From contig NZ_NNRM01000047.1 of the NCBI RefSeq assembly GCF_002252525.1, positions 1 through 64,000 on the forward strand: DNA of 64,000 bases, given 5' to 3'. Source of the stretch: Brucella pseudogrignonensis (lineage in GTDB: Bacteria > Pseudomonadota > Alphaproteobacteria > Rhizobiales > Rhizobiaceae). The notes below the pieces were generated by a model, which made no database searches, was not told the origin of the DNA, and saw only the letters and a program-made list of their open reading frames with translations. Both the position numbers and the translations under genes were made by a program. Below, one piece after another: positions 8,725 to 16,245 of this stretch (position 1 is its first letter; the number at the start of each line of letters is the position of its first letter).

Positions 8725-8867
8725 TTGCGTAAGTCATACTGCGTAAGTCTCAAAAAACCTAAAAAGACTTGCGCAAAAGCACGCTGCTTTTAGTGCGTAA
8801 GAGTTCTTATATAGAAACTTACGCACAAAGCGCGCAGCGCGTAGTTCTATGCGTTTGAGAACTACGC
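8725..8867. repeat. Iteron-like repeat cluster, candidate phage replication origin
   Basis: Gene-free stretch 8686-9017. It holds at least six copies of a TGCGTAAGT-like unit in both orientations: 8725-8735 and 8739-8749 direct, 8766-8775 inverted, 8793-8801 direct, 8818-8826 inverted, 8861-8868 inverted variant. Three of them form hairpins: AAAAGCA/TGCTTTT (8775-8791), GTGCGTAAG/CTTACGCAC (8793-8826) and GCGTAGTTCT/AGAACTACGC (8839-8867). Location just after the Prim-Pol/helicase gene fits an origin; a regulatory RNA is the alternative. Confidence 0.55.
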
Positions 8868-8974
8868 ACTTTTGAGAAAATTTCCTGATTGAAAAATACA
8901 ACCTGATTTGAGGTTTGTTGAAATTATGCCGGTTGACGCTTGACCGACCTGTCACCCCCACCATGATGTGAATT

Positions 8975-9012
8975 GTCAGCCAACCAAGCTGACGCACCAT
9001 GAACACGAGGAG
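8975..9012 (+). promoter_or_regulatory. Hairpin plus ACACGAGGAG ribosome-binding site (copy 3)
   Basis: Stem GTCAGC (8975-8980) / GCTGAC (8988-8993), loop CAACCAA, 13 nt before GAGGAG (9007-9012), ATG at 9018. Confidence 0.65.
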
Positions 9013-9017
9013 AGACC

Positions 9018-9566
9018 ATGACACGAAGAAGTGCGCTGAAAGGCGCGTCTATTTCCAAACCTGCAGCAAAGACAAAAGCCACAACCCAGACCGTGCGCAT
9101 TAATGGCGTCCGGACGATCATCACGACACGCGATGGCAAGGTGACGACAAAAGCTGCCTTGCCTCTGGAATGGGAACTGCAAGCTGCGCAGGTCCGGGCA
9201 TTACGCAGATTACCAGAATACATTCACACAGCGAAAGACGTTCGACCGGGTACATTCACGCTGGCGGGTGATCAGAACGCAGCCAAGCGCGGCACCAAGG
9301 CGAGAGCAGAGGCATTAGCTGCAGGACTGACGCCAGGAGAAGCAGACGTCCGGATCTATCTCTACGGAGGTGTACTGCGGCAGATTGAAAACAAGGTCGG
9401 CAAGGCCAAGCTCGAACCAAGCCAGATAAGCCGTCATCCGTTACTTGAAGCTCTTGGCTTTCCCATCGTGGTCGTCAGGGCGGTGACCGAAGAAGATGCA
9501 GCGGAGCAGGCCGTGAGGCTGGTTAAAGGCTGGCTGAGTGAAAGCGCGACATACCAAGCCGCGTGA
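9018..9566 (+). CDS. VRR-NUC-type nuclease
   Basis: 182 aa. The C-terminal half reads GEADVRIYLYGGVLRQIENK, matching the PD-(D/E)xK core of VRR-NUC enzymes (D then E-x-K), followed by PSQISRHPLLEALGFPIVVV. VRR-NUC proteins act on branched DNA structures. The N-terminal 60 residues are basic and probably disordered. Place in the replication block suggests recombination or replication-fork processing. Confidence 0.82.
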   Translation: MTRRSALKGASISKPAAKTKATTQTVRINGVRTIITTRDGKVTTKAALPLEWELQAAQVRALRRLPEYIHTAKDVRPGTFTLAGDQNAAKRGTKARAEALAAGLTPGEADVRIYLYGGVLRQIENKVGKAKLEPSQISRHPLLEALGFPIVVVRAVTEEDAAEQAVRLVKGWLSESATYQAA

Positions 9567-9590
9567 CGAACCAAACACGAGGAGAATTTT

Positions 9591-9956
9591 ATGAGCAATG
9601 CATTAACAAACAAAATCATCCCTGAAGGCTTCTATTGGTCAAAGTTGTGCGGAATGGCTTTAAGGAAGAGACACCTTGGATCACCGGTCACGGTAGAACG
9701 GCACACCATGGCCCCAAATTCTTTGTTGAGGCGGGTACTTGCAGAAATATCGCCTGTCGAGAACGACGCGAATGAAGCCAAAAAACTGACATCAGAAGAC
9801 GCTTCCCGTTACGGTTCCGCATTGTGGTCTGGTAAATTGAAAGAATACTTCTCTTGGAGAGCGGAGCAAGGTTTGTCGTGGTGGCATGAACAAGAGCGCC
9901 TTTATCCTTCCGCAGCAAATGACAATTCGACGGTAGCAGTCAGGAAGGCGGCATGA
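9591..9956 (+). CDS. Hypothetical phage protein
   Basis: 121 aa, no recognised fold; aromatic-rich (SGKLKEYFSWRAEQGLSWWHEQ). SD AACACGAGGAG spaced 8 nt from ATG, the same core as other early genes but without a convincing hairpin. Ends AANDN plus nine residues. Overlaps the next gene by 4 bp (ATGA). Confidence 0.72.
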   Translation: MSNALTNKIIPEGFYWSKLCGMALRKRHLGSPVTVERHTMAPNSLLRRVLAEISPVENDANEAKKLTSEDASRYGSALWSGKLKEYFSWRAEQGLSWWHEQERLYPSAANDNSTVAVRKAA

Positions 9957-10861
9957 GCAGGCACAAGTCCCTTGCCGGAGCCATGGCTGCTTTGATGGCT
10001 TACAAAAACCGGCCTGAAAGCGAAATCATACCCGTTTCAACAAACTGGAATGTCTTACCCGCGAATGACAATGAGCCTGAAGTGCTGGCACAAATGCATA
10101 CAGAGCGACGCATCCAGATACTTCCGACCGTTGAGGAAATCATGCGAAATGTCGACAGTGAGGACATCGAGCGCAATGATCTAGGTCAGATCGTTCGTAT
10201 AGGTCGGCTGAAATTTAGCGATGGTACGCAAGTTGAGGCAGGGCATAAATACGGACCAGGTGGCGAGGTAATCGCCACTAAACATCGTATGCCAGCTGGT
10301 GCAATGCTTGGATGCCGCGAACAGGAGAGCAGAACGCTCGGTGGAGATGAAAACCCGTCTGAAGTTGCAGCAAGTAATAGCTACTTTCTAGCTGCGTTCG
10401 AATTGAAGCGCCGAGAGCGTATTCCATCAGGAAAAAAGACAAAGCGCTCGTACCAAACGCATGACGAGGCGAAAAAGGATCTCGCAAAGGCGTACGCAAA
10501 CACGCCAGAGCTGCCGCCAGTAATTAAATGTCCGCCCGGTCTGCCCAATGCAGGCAACCGCATTGGTGACAGCTTTCTCGGAATGAAGAAAACGACAACC
10601 GGTGAATCGGGTTCAATGGGTTGGCAGGATGTTTCTACTGCGCTGGTAGATCGCGAGATATGGGCCCAAGCCATCGAGGCGCTATCTGAGAGGGATAGAA
10701 CGGCAATGGATACGGCGGCACATGGGAAGGTGAGGAACTACGAAGGGTTAGGAATATCTTTGGGCTTCAAGCCAGAATATTCGAGACGGAGGGGTGGACG
10801 GAAGGCTCTGACAGCCGCGAATGATAACCTCCAAGAAAATATAAAAAGATTTTCTGCTTAG
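9953..10861 (+). CDS. Hypothetical phage protein with possible C-terminal DNA-binding region
   Basis: 302 aa. Contains PANDNE near residue 38 and AANDN ten residues before the C-terminus. The C-terminal 80 residues (ALSERDRTAMDTAAHGK, YEGLGISLGFKPEYSRRRGGRKAL) have a helical, basic, HTH-like look, but no family is recognised. As last gene of the early operon, just before structured RNA and the late region, a role as late-gene activator or antiterminator is possible; this is inference only. Confidence 0.68.
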   Translation: MSRHKSLAGAMAALMAYKNRPESEIIPVSTNWNVLPANDNEPEVLAQMHTERRIQILPTVEEIMRNVDSEDIERNDLGQIVRIGRLKFSDGTQVEAGHKYGPGGEVIATKHRMPAGAMLGCREQESRTLGGDENPSEVAASNSYFLAAFELKRRERIPSGKKTKRSYQTHDEAKKDLAKAYANTPELPPVIKCPPGLPNAGNRIGDSFLGMKKTTTGESGSMGWQDVSTALVDREIWAQAIEALSERDRTAMDTAAHGKVRNYEGLGISLGFKPEYSRRRGGRKALTAANDNLQENIKRFSA

Positions 10862-11025
10862 GTCCATATTCCGCATAGTTATGGTTCTTAGATGTGAAGG
10901 GGTCGAGATGGAAACATTGCGACCCCAAACATTTCCGGCCACGGACCCTGCGCTATGCTGCATCAAGTGCAGCCTCTGAGTGTGGGGTAACTACCCAACG
11001 AGAGTAGAAAGCATGCCGACCCCAC
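10861..11025 (+). other. Highly structured non-coding segment before the tRNAs
   Basis: Within the gene-free stretch 10862-11227: GGTCC/GGACC (10861-10865/10943-10947) encloses GGGGTCG/CGACCCC (10899-10905/10920-10926); then GCTGCA/TGCAGC (10957-10973); then GTGGGGT/ACCCCAC (10982-10988/11019-11025), with an inner CTAC/GTAG arm resembling a tRNA acceptor plus D-arm with the rest missing. Could be a phage ncRNA or decayed tRNA. A further stem CGGCGGG/CCCGCCG lies near 11183-11217. Confidence 0.4.
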
Positions 11026-11227
11026 TGGCTTTGCCATGCGTCGCCTGCGCTGTCGTCAATCTGACAAGCAAGCGCAATCCCCTGCAGTCATGGGCTCGCA
11101 GACATAGGCAGTGCACGCCTGCATTGCGCTTGCCAATCAATTCAGATCCCCGGCGCCGTTTCTCCTCCGGCAGACGGGATACGGCGGGTTGAGCTCATTC
11201 CTGTGGGCTCCCCGCCGATCAATAAAA

Positions 11228-11315
11228 GGAAGGTTGGCAGAGCGGCTTAATGTAGCGGGTTGCTAACTCGTCGGGCGGCAACGTCCCGTAGGTTCAAATC
11301 CTACACCTTCCGCCA
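11228..11315 (+). tRNA. tRNA-Ser(GCT)
   Basis: 88 nt with encoded CCA. Acceptor GGAAGGT/ACCTTCC, anticodon loop TTGCTAA, long variable arm (CGGGCGGCAACGTCCCG), T-arm GTAGG-TTCAAAT-CCTAC, discriminator G. Phage-encoded, standing before the late region. AGC/AGU serine codons are the target. Confidence 0.93.
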
Positions 11316-11320
11316 TTCAT

Positions 11321-11395
11321 AGCAGGATAGAGAAGCAGCATCTCATCTGGTTCATACCCAGAAGAACGCCGGTGCAAGTCCGGCTCCTGCAACCA
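11321..11395 (+). tRNA. tRNA with CAT anticodon (Met-like, atypical)
   Basis: 75 nt, CCA encoded, 5 nt after tRNA-Ser. Stem TCTGG/CCAGA with loop TTCATAC gives anticodon CAT. The acceptor GCAGGA/TCCTGC has an A-A mismatch at position 1-72, the D-loop is only about seven bases and lacks GG, and the T-loop is TGCAAGT rather than TTCRAAT. Could be elongator Met, or Ile2 if the C34 is modified; the unpaired 1-72 recalls initiators, but the GGG/CCC anticodon stem of initiators is absent. Confidence 0.78.
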
Positions 11396-11495
11396 ATTGA
11401 TCTGTTCTAGGGCGTGGCCCGCGAAATCGCCTTTGCGGTTGCAGATCATCCAAAACGAGACCGGCAAAGCTTCGTCGTAAACTACGGGAAAATTA

Positions 11496-11741
11496 TCAAA
11501 AGGTCTGAACTGAATAGTTGTTGAGGGAATAAGATCCTCTCTCTACTCGGATAAAAAGCGCAACTTCTAAGGGTAAGTTGTAATCACTGTTGTAAGCTAG
11601 AAAGCCGAAATAATCGGTGTAATTCCAACCTGGTATAATTCGACGTAAATCACGAGCCGTAAATGGTTCTAAAAGGGTTCCATCGACGTACACGGCAGTT
11701 AGAACGAGCTGATAGGCGTTCTTCGCCGAAATTTTCATCAT
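11496..11741 (-). CDS. Small winged-helix-like protein
   Basis: 81 aa. Pattern AKNAYQLVLTAVYVDG ... FTARDLRRIIPGWNYTDYFGFLAYNSDYN ... FIRVERGSYSLN resembles small winged-helix domains that end in an RVxRGxYxL strand. Probably DNA-binding. Start uncertain, two ATGs in tandem and no clear SD. Sits alone between the tRNAs and the packaging genes on the minus strand; 11,396-11,495 has no feature. Confidence 0.55.
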   Translation of the reverse strand: MMKISAKNAYQLVLTAVYVDGTLLEPFTARDLRRIIPGWNYTDYFGFLAYNSDYNLPLEVALFIRVERGSYSLNNYSVQTF

Positions 11742-11944
11742 ACAATGGTATACATAATCACCAAACTAGCAAGCAAACCTAAGTCCGCGCTTATAAAAAG
11801 GGGCGATCCAGCTTAGAGTGATGTGAAATGCGGCCACAAAAAATCCTTTGAATCGGCTTGTCGGGGCGTTTTCATTTGAGAAAAGGCAGGCGGTAAACGC
11901 CTACCTCAAGTTCGTATCCGGCAGTATTGTGCAAGAGCTTTAAA

Positions 11945-12085
11945 TTATTTCTTTTGCTTCTCGGTATCTTTGATTTGGGTGGTGAAGCCACCTCCTGTTT
12001 TGCTTGCAGATTTCTCAGCAGATGCTGATTTATCCTTCTTCGGTTTGCGCACTTCACGATTACTGCGTACTTGGCCTTTTGCCAT
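11945..12085 (-). CDS. 46-aa basic small protein
   Basis: Starts MAKGQVRSNREVRKPKKDKS and ends GGGFTTQIKDTEKQKK. Small lysine-rich proteins of this MAKGQxRSNRExRKPKK type are common in alphaproteobacteria and are usually left unannotated. Role unknown; nucleic-acid binding is plausible from charge. SD weak (AAGAAAG). Gene-free DNA on both sides (11,742-11,944; 12,086-12,339). Confidence 0.6.
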   Translation of the reverse strand: MAKGQVRSNREVRKPKKDKSASAEKSASKTGGGFTTQIKDTEKQKK

Positions 12086-12270
12086 GACGGAAACTTTCTT
12101 GTTCAGAGCGGATTGTTCCAAACCTGCACAGATATCCGTTCAGGTCATTTTGCTCTAATTTAAGCCTAGCACCTATGCCTTGCGCCCGTACGATAATTCG
12201 ACAGTTCAGGCCGTTTTGTTTGGAATGAGTATAGATTACCTGCAAGCATCGGCGCGCGATCTAAACGTAT

Positions 12271-12299
12271 TTGTCAATTGAAACTGCTCATTGATAAGT
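12271..12299 (+). promoter_or_regulatory. Candidate sigma70-type promoter for packaging genes
   Basis: TTGTCA, 17-bp spacer, ATAAGT, ending 40 bp before the HNH start. The surroundings are otherwise empty, and this is the first gene of the late block. A cos or pac site is also expected somewhere here but I cannot identify one. Confidence 0.45.
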
Positions 12300-12339
12300 C
12301 CCCTGCTTTTTGCCGGATCTCTATGTTTGGTTTCACACC

Positions 12340-12624
12340 ATGACACAACGCACATGGCTCCGCCTTTATAAGACTGCCCGTTGGCAACGAATGCGCGAGC
12401 GACAGCTGACCGAGCAACCGCTCTGCATGTTCTGTTTACAGGTCGGTGATGTGGAACCAGCGACAGTTTGCGACCATGTCATCGCTCATAAGGGCGACGA
12501 GTTCCTCTTCTGGGATGCTGGCAACCTCCAGTCACTTTGCAAGACGTGCCACGACCGAACCAAGCAGCGTTTGGAGCGAGGTCAGGACATCGTGACCTTC
12601 GGGGCCGATGGATGGCCGGTCTGA
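12340..12624 (+). CDS. HNH endonuclease of packaging module
   Basis: 94 aa from the ATG at 12340. Zinc ligands CMFC (about residue 28) and CKTCH (about 68), catalytic CDHVIAHKGD (about 41), N-terminal LRLYKTARWQRMR. HNH proteins directly upstream of terminase are a common part of HK97-type packaging machines and are needed for terminase cutting in several phages (established for that class). An upstream in-frame TTG at 12310 has no SD. Confidence 0.87.
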   Translation: MTQRTWLRLYKTARWQRMRERQLTEQPLCMFCLQVGDVEPATVCDHVIAHKGDEFLFWDAGNLQSLCKTCHDRTKQRLERGQDIVTFGADGWPV

Positions 12625-12732
12625 CCCCCGGGGCATCAAAAAGTCGACGAAGGTCGAAAACGCCGGAACGGCGAGGGTCCACAGCGCACGCATCCACAAT
12701 TCAAAATATGACCCCTGTAAAGGATTTATGCC

Positions 12733-13119
12733 ATGGCGAGGCCAAGAACGCCTCGCGCCAAGGCGGCAGTCGAGGCAAGCGATAAGAAAAACCCGCAGCG
12801 CTTTAAAAACCGTACCGAAGCGAAGGCTGATGGCCCGCTCGGCAATCCTCCCGCATGGTTGAAGGATACTCCGGAGCTTAAAGCCAAGGCTGCATGGAAG
12901 CTGTTTGAAAAAGAGCTGCCGTGGCTGAACCAGTCACATCGCACTTTGGTCGGTATGGCGGCCAATATTCAGGGCCGCATCATGGCTGGGCAAGAAGTTG
13001 GCGTGCAGGCGATGAACTTGCTGCGTCAGATGCTTGGCCAGATGGGCGCAACTCCGGCTGATGCATCGAAAGTTGCGACTGGCGACGACGGCGACGAGAA
13101 GGACGATTTGCTTGACTGA
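12733..13119 (+). CDS. Terminase small subunit (P27-like)
   Basis: 128 aa. Basic N-terminus (MARPRTPRAKAA), a central GNPPAWLKDTPELKAKAAWKLFEKELPWLN region and an acidic tail. Identified mainly by size, position between HNH and the large terminase, and the LxxLNxSHRTLVGM-type helices. Binds phage DNA ends and recruits the large subunit. AAAGGA lies 9 nt before ATG. Confidence 0.8.
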   Translation: MARPRTPRAKAAVEASDKKNPQRFKNRTEAKADGPLGNPPAWLKDTPELKAKAAWKLFEKELPWLNQSHRTLVGMAANIQGRIMAGQEVGVQAMNLLRQMLGQMGATPADASKVATGDDGDEKDDLLD

Positions 13120-13120
13120 T

Positions 13121-14974
13121 ATGCCTGCGCTGGAGCGTGTGAGCGCTTACGCGCAAGCTGTCCTTGATCGTACTGAGATAGCAGGCCCGCACGTTCGGAA
13201 CGCTTGCCAGCGTCATTTCGACGATTTGGCTACAGGTCATGAGCGCGGGCTCTGGTTTGACGACGAGGAAGCGGATCGTGTGTTTCGCTTCTTCGAAGAG
13301 CGCCTGAAGCTCTCAGAAGGCCAGTTCGAAGGCAAGCCATTTAAACTACATGCATCGCAAGCCTTCAAGCTCGGTTCGCTGTTCGGTTGGAAGCGTGAGG
13401 ACGGTTCCCGTCGTTTTCGTCGTGCTTACATCGAAGAAGGTAAGGGTAACGGTAAATCTCCATTCGCCGGCGGTGTCGGTCTATTCGGACTGATCGCAGA
13501 CAAGGAAGCTGGCGCACAGATTTATGCAGCCGCTGCCAAGAAGGAGCAGGCCGGAATTCTATTCCAGGACGCTGTGAAAATGGCGCGTGCCGCGCCTGCA
13601 CTGATGCAGCGTGTCAAGTTCAGTGGTGGTATCGGGCGCGAGTTCAACATCGCGCACCACAAATCGCAGTCTTTCTTCCGTCCGATCTCAAAGGATTCAG
13701 GCAAGTCGGGTTCTGGACCGCGTCCCCATTTCGCGCTTTGCGATGAGGTGCACGAGCATCCAGACCGATCGACGATGGAAATGTTGGAGCGTGGCTTCAA
13801 GTTTCGTCGCCAGCCGCTGCTTTTGATGATTACAAACTCTGGAAGCGACAAGAACAGCATTTGCTGGGAAGAGCACGAACACGCAGTTCGGGTTGCAGCC
13901 GGGACGCAGACGCCAGACGAGGTGTTTAACTACGTCGGTGAAGTCATCGACGACACGACGTTTGCATGGGTTTGTGCGCTTGATAAGGGCGATGATCCTC
14001 TGAACGATCCGACTTGCTGGAAAAAAGCTAATCCACTTCTCGGTGTGATCCTGACGCACGAATATCTTGCAGGGGTTGTTGCTCAGGCCAAACAAATGCC
14101 GGGCAAGCTAAATGGCATTCTGCGCCTGCACTTTTGCTGCTGGACGGACGCCGATAAGGCATGGATGCCACGCGAGACTGTCGAAAGCGTCATGGACGAC
14201 TTCGAACCCGAAGAAGATCATGCTGACAAGCCGGTTTTCATGGGTGTCGACCTTTCGGGCAGCAAGGATATGACTGTTCTTGCCTGCGTGGTGCCTACTG
14301 GCTTCATGGAGTTGGAACGCGAAGACGGTGCTACCGTCAGTCTGCCGACCTTTGACGCTTGGGTTGAGGCTTGGACGCCACAGGAAACGCTGCAAGCGAG
14401 AGCGCAGGCCGACAAAGCGCCATATGAGCTTTGGGTGCAGCAAGGCTGGCTCAATGCCACGCCCGGCAAACGTGTCCGATATGACTTTGTTGCAGCACGC
14501 CTCCAGCAGCTTGATCAGCAGTTTGAAATAAAAGCCATTGCTTACGACCGCTACGCTTACGACAAGTTTCGCGAAGAGGTGGATGCGCTCGGCATTGAAG
14601 TCGATCACGTTGCGCACCCGCAGGGCGGTAAGGTCAGGGCTAAGCCTGAACCAGCCAAGGTTGAAGCGGCAAAAGCTGCAGGTCTTCCCGCACCGCAAGG
14701 CTTGTGGATGCCGGGTTCTGTCCTGGCGCTGGAAGATATGATCATCGACGGGCGCATTCGTTTACGGCGAAACCCGGTGTTGATGACAGCGCTCATGGGC
14801 GCCACGTTCGATCACGACCCACAAGAAAATCGATGGTTTGTCAAAACGAAAGCTTCGGTGCGCATCGATGCGGCAGTAGCTTTGGCGATGGCTATTGGTG
14901 CTGCGATGGACACTCCGATTGAGCCGGAAGAAAACCTAGATGACTTCATCAATAACATGGTCGTCATCGCCTAA
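13121..14974 (+). CDS. Terminase large subunit
   Basis: 617 aa. ATPase motor with EEGKGNGKSPFAGG as Walker A-like motif (about residue 105), ALCDEVHEHPD as Walker B (about 208), and nuclease domain acidic residues in FMGVDLSGSKDMTVLA (about 375) and DAAVALAMAIGAAMD near the C-terminus. Packages DNA into proheads. ATG at 13121 follows the small-subunit stop by one base; a TTG at 13112 has better SD spacing (AGAAGGA), so the start is uncertain by three codons. Confidence 0.93.
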   Translation: MPALERVSAYAQAVLDRTEIAGPHVRNACQRHFDDLATGHERGLWFDDEEADRVFRFFEERLKLSEGQFEGKPFKLHASQAFKLGSLFGWKREDGSRRFRRAYIEEGKGNGKSPFAGGVGLFGLIADKEAGAQIYAAAAKKEQAGILFQDAVKMARAAPALMQRVKFSGGIGREFNIAHHKSQSFFRPISKDSGKSGSGPRPHFALCDEVHEHPDRSTMEMLERGFKFRRQPLLLMITNSGSDKNSICWEEHEHAVRVAAGTQTPDEVFNYVGEVIDDTTFAWVCALDKGDDPLNDPTCWKKANPLLGVILTHEYLAGVVAQAKQMPGKLNGILRLHFCCWTDADKAWMPRETVESVMDDFEPEEDHADKPVFMGVDLSGSKDMTVLACVVPTGFMELEREDGATVSLPTFDAWVEAWTPQETLQARAQADKAPYELWVQQGWLNATPGKRVRYDFVAARLQQLDQQFEIKAIAYDRYAYDKFREEVDALGIEVDHVAHPQGGKVRAKPEPAKVEAAKAAGLPAPQGLWMPGSVLALEDMIIDGRIRLRRNPVLMTALMGATFDHDPQENRWFVKTKASVRIDAAVALAMAIGAAMDTPIEPEENLDDFINNMVVIA

Positions 14975-14991
14975 CTCACGACGGAGCGAAT

Positions 14992-16236
14992 ATGGGCTTC
15001 ATTGATAGATGGGTCGGAAAGCCCATCAAGCTCACCGACGGCGAGTTCTGGCGGGGTTTCTTCGGCCTTGGAACGACGTCAGGTGAAACAGTCAATTACG
15101 AAAAGGCTCTTGAGCTTGATGCTGTTTGGGCCTGTGTAAATCTCGTAGCGAACTCTGTAAAAACGCTGCCATGCAACGTTTTCAAGGACGACGGCGTAAC
15201 AATCGATCGTGAAAACGTTCTCTATGAGCTGCTTCACGATATGCCAAATCTCGACGACACAGCGTCTGATTTTTGGGCAATGGTGGCCATGTGCCTTTGT
15301 CTGGACGGTAACTTCTTTGCAGAAAAGAAGATGAACGGCGGTCGCCTTACAGCGTTGAATCCATTTCATCCGCTCGCCGTTAAGGTCTGCCGTGACGATC
15401 GGAACAATCGATACTACGAAGTGACTGAAACCTCTAAGGGCAAGTCAGGCACCATTCGTCGTATCAGCGAAGACAAGATGTTTCACGTTCGTGGCATGGT
15501 AATTCCCGGCTGTGATCGCGGTCTTTCGCCAATTGGTGTTGTCAGGAACACTGTCGGCAACGCGCTTGCGGGTGAGAAGACTGCGGGCAAAATGTTTGCC
15601 AACGGTATGCAGGTTGCCGGCGTTCTTTCATCTGACCAGATCCTGAAATCAGAACAGCGTAAACAGCTTGGTGAAGTTCTTGGCCAGTTTGCCGGGTCTG
15701 AAAAGGCCGGCAAGATTGCTGTTCTGGAAGCTGGGCTTAAATACCAGCAGCTAACGATCAATCCTCAAGACGCACAAATGCTAGAAACTCGACAGTTTAG
15801 CGTTGAGCAGATCTGCCGCATCTTCGGCGTGCCCCCTGTCATGATTGGCCATGCATCAAATGGGACAACGACGTGGGGCAGCGGGATTGAGCAACTTATC
15901 CTACAGTTTACTAAGACCTGCCTCACCCCGTTGCTGCGCAGCATTGAATCGGCCGTTTATCGCGATTTGCTAGACGCAAAGACCCGCAAAACGACTGTCG
16001 TGAAGTTCAATATGGAAGGCTTGCTGAGAGGCGATAGCCAAGCTCGCGCTGACTTCCTGCAGAAGATGGTCAATAACGGCATTTATACGCCGAATGAAGC
16101 TCGATCCTATGAAAACAAGGCTGAAATGCCTGGCGGTGACGAGCTCATCGTAAACGGGACAATGCAACCTTTGCACGGCATCGGCCACAACGGCGGACCA
16201 TCGCTCGATGACGCGCCGGACACGCGCGCTGCTTAA
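14992..16236 (+). CDS. HK97-family portal protein
   Basis: 414 aa, usual length for the family. Recognisable segments: AVWACVNLVANSVKTLPC, SPIGVVRNTVGNALAGEKTAGKMFANG-like region, FGVPPVMIGH and GSGIEQLILQFTKTCLTPLL. Forms the dodecameric ring through which DNA enters. The C-terminal tail carries GIGHNGGPSLDDAP, echoing a motif in the first gene. SD GGAGCG 5 nt upstream. Confidence 0.93.
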   Translation: MGFIDRWVGKPIKLTDGEFWRGFFGLGTTSGETVNYEKALELDAVWACVNLVANSVKTLPCNVFKDDGVTIDRENVLYELLHDMPNLDDTASDFWAMVAMCLCLDGNFFAEKKMNGGRLTALNPFHPLAVKVCRDDRNNRYYEVTETSKGKSGTIRRISEDKMFHVRGMVIPGCDRGLSPIGVVRNTVGNALAGEKTAGKMFANGMQVAGVLSSDQILKSEQRKQLGEVLGQFAGSEKAGKIAVLEAGLKYQQLTINPQDAQMLETRQFSVEQICRIFGVPPVMIGHASNGTTTWGSGIEQLILQFTKTCLTPLLRSIESAVYRDLLDAKTRKTTVVKFNMEGLLRGDSQARADFLQKMVNNGIYTPNEARSYENKAEMPGGDELIVNGTMQPLHGIGHNGGPSLDDAPDTRAA

Positions 16237-16245
16237 GGATACTTT

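Noticed and set aside
8734-9024. 96-aa minus-strand ORF
   Set aside because: Covers the iteron-like repeats and the hairpin/RBS of the opposite gene; its sequence follows from the repeats.
10980-11192. 70-aa + strand ORF before the tRNAs
   Set aside because: Proline/arginine-rich, no SD, overlaps the structured segment.
11872-12245. Three 60-aa ORFs on either strand
   Set aside because: They are shadows around the better-supported 46-aa gene; no SD.
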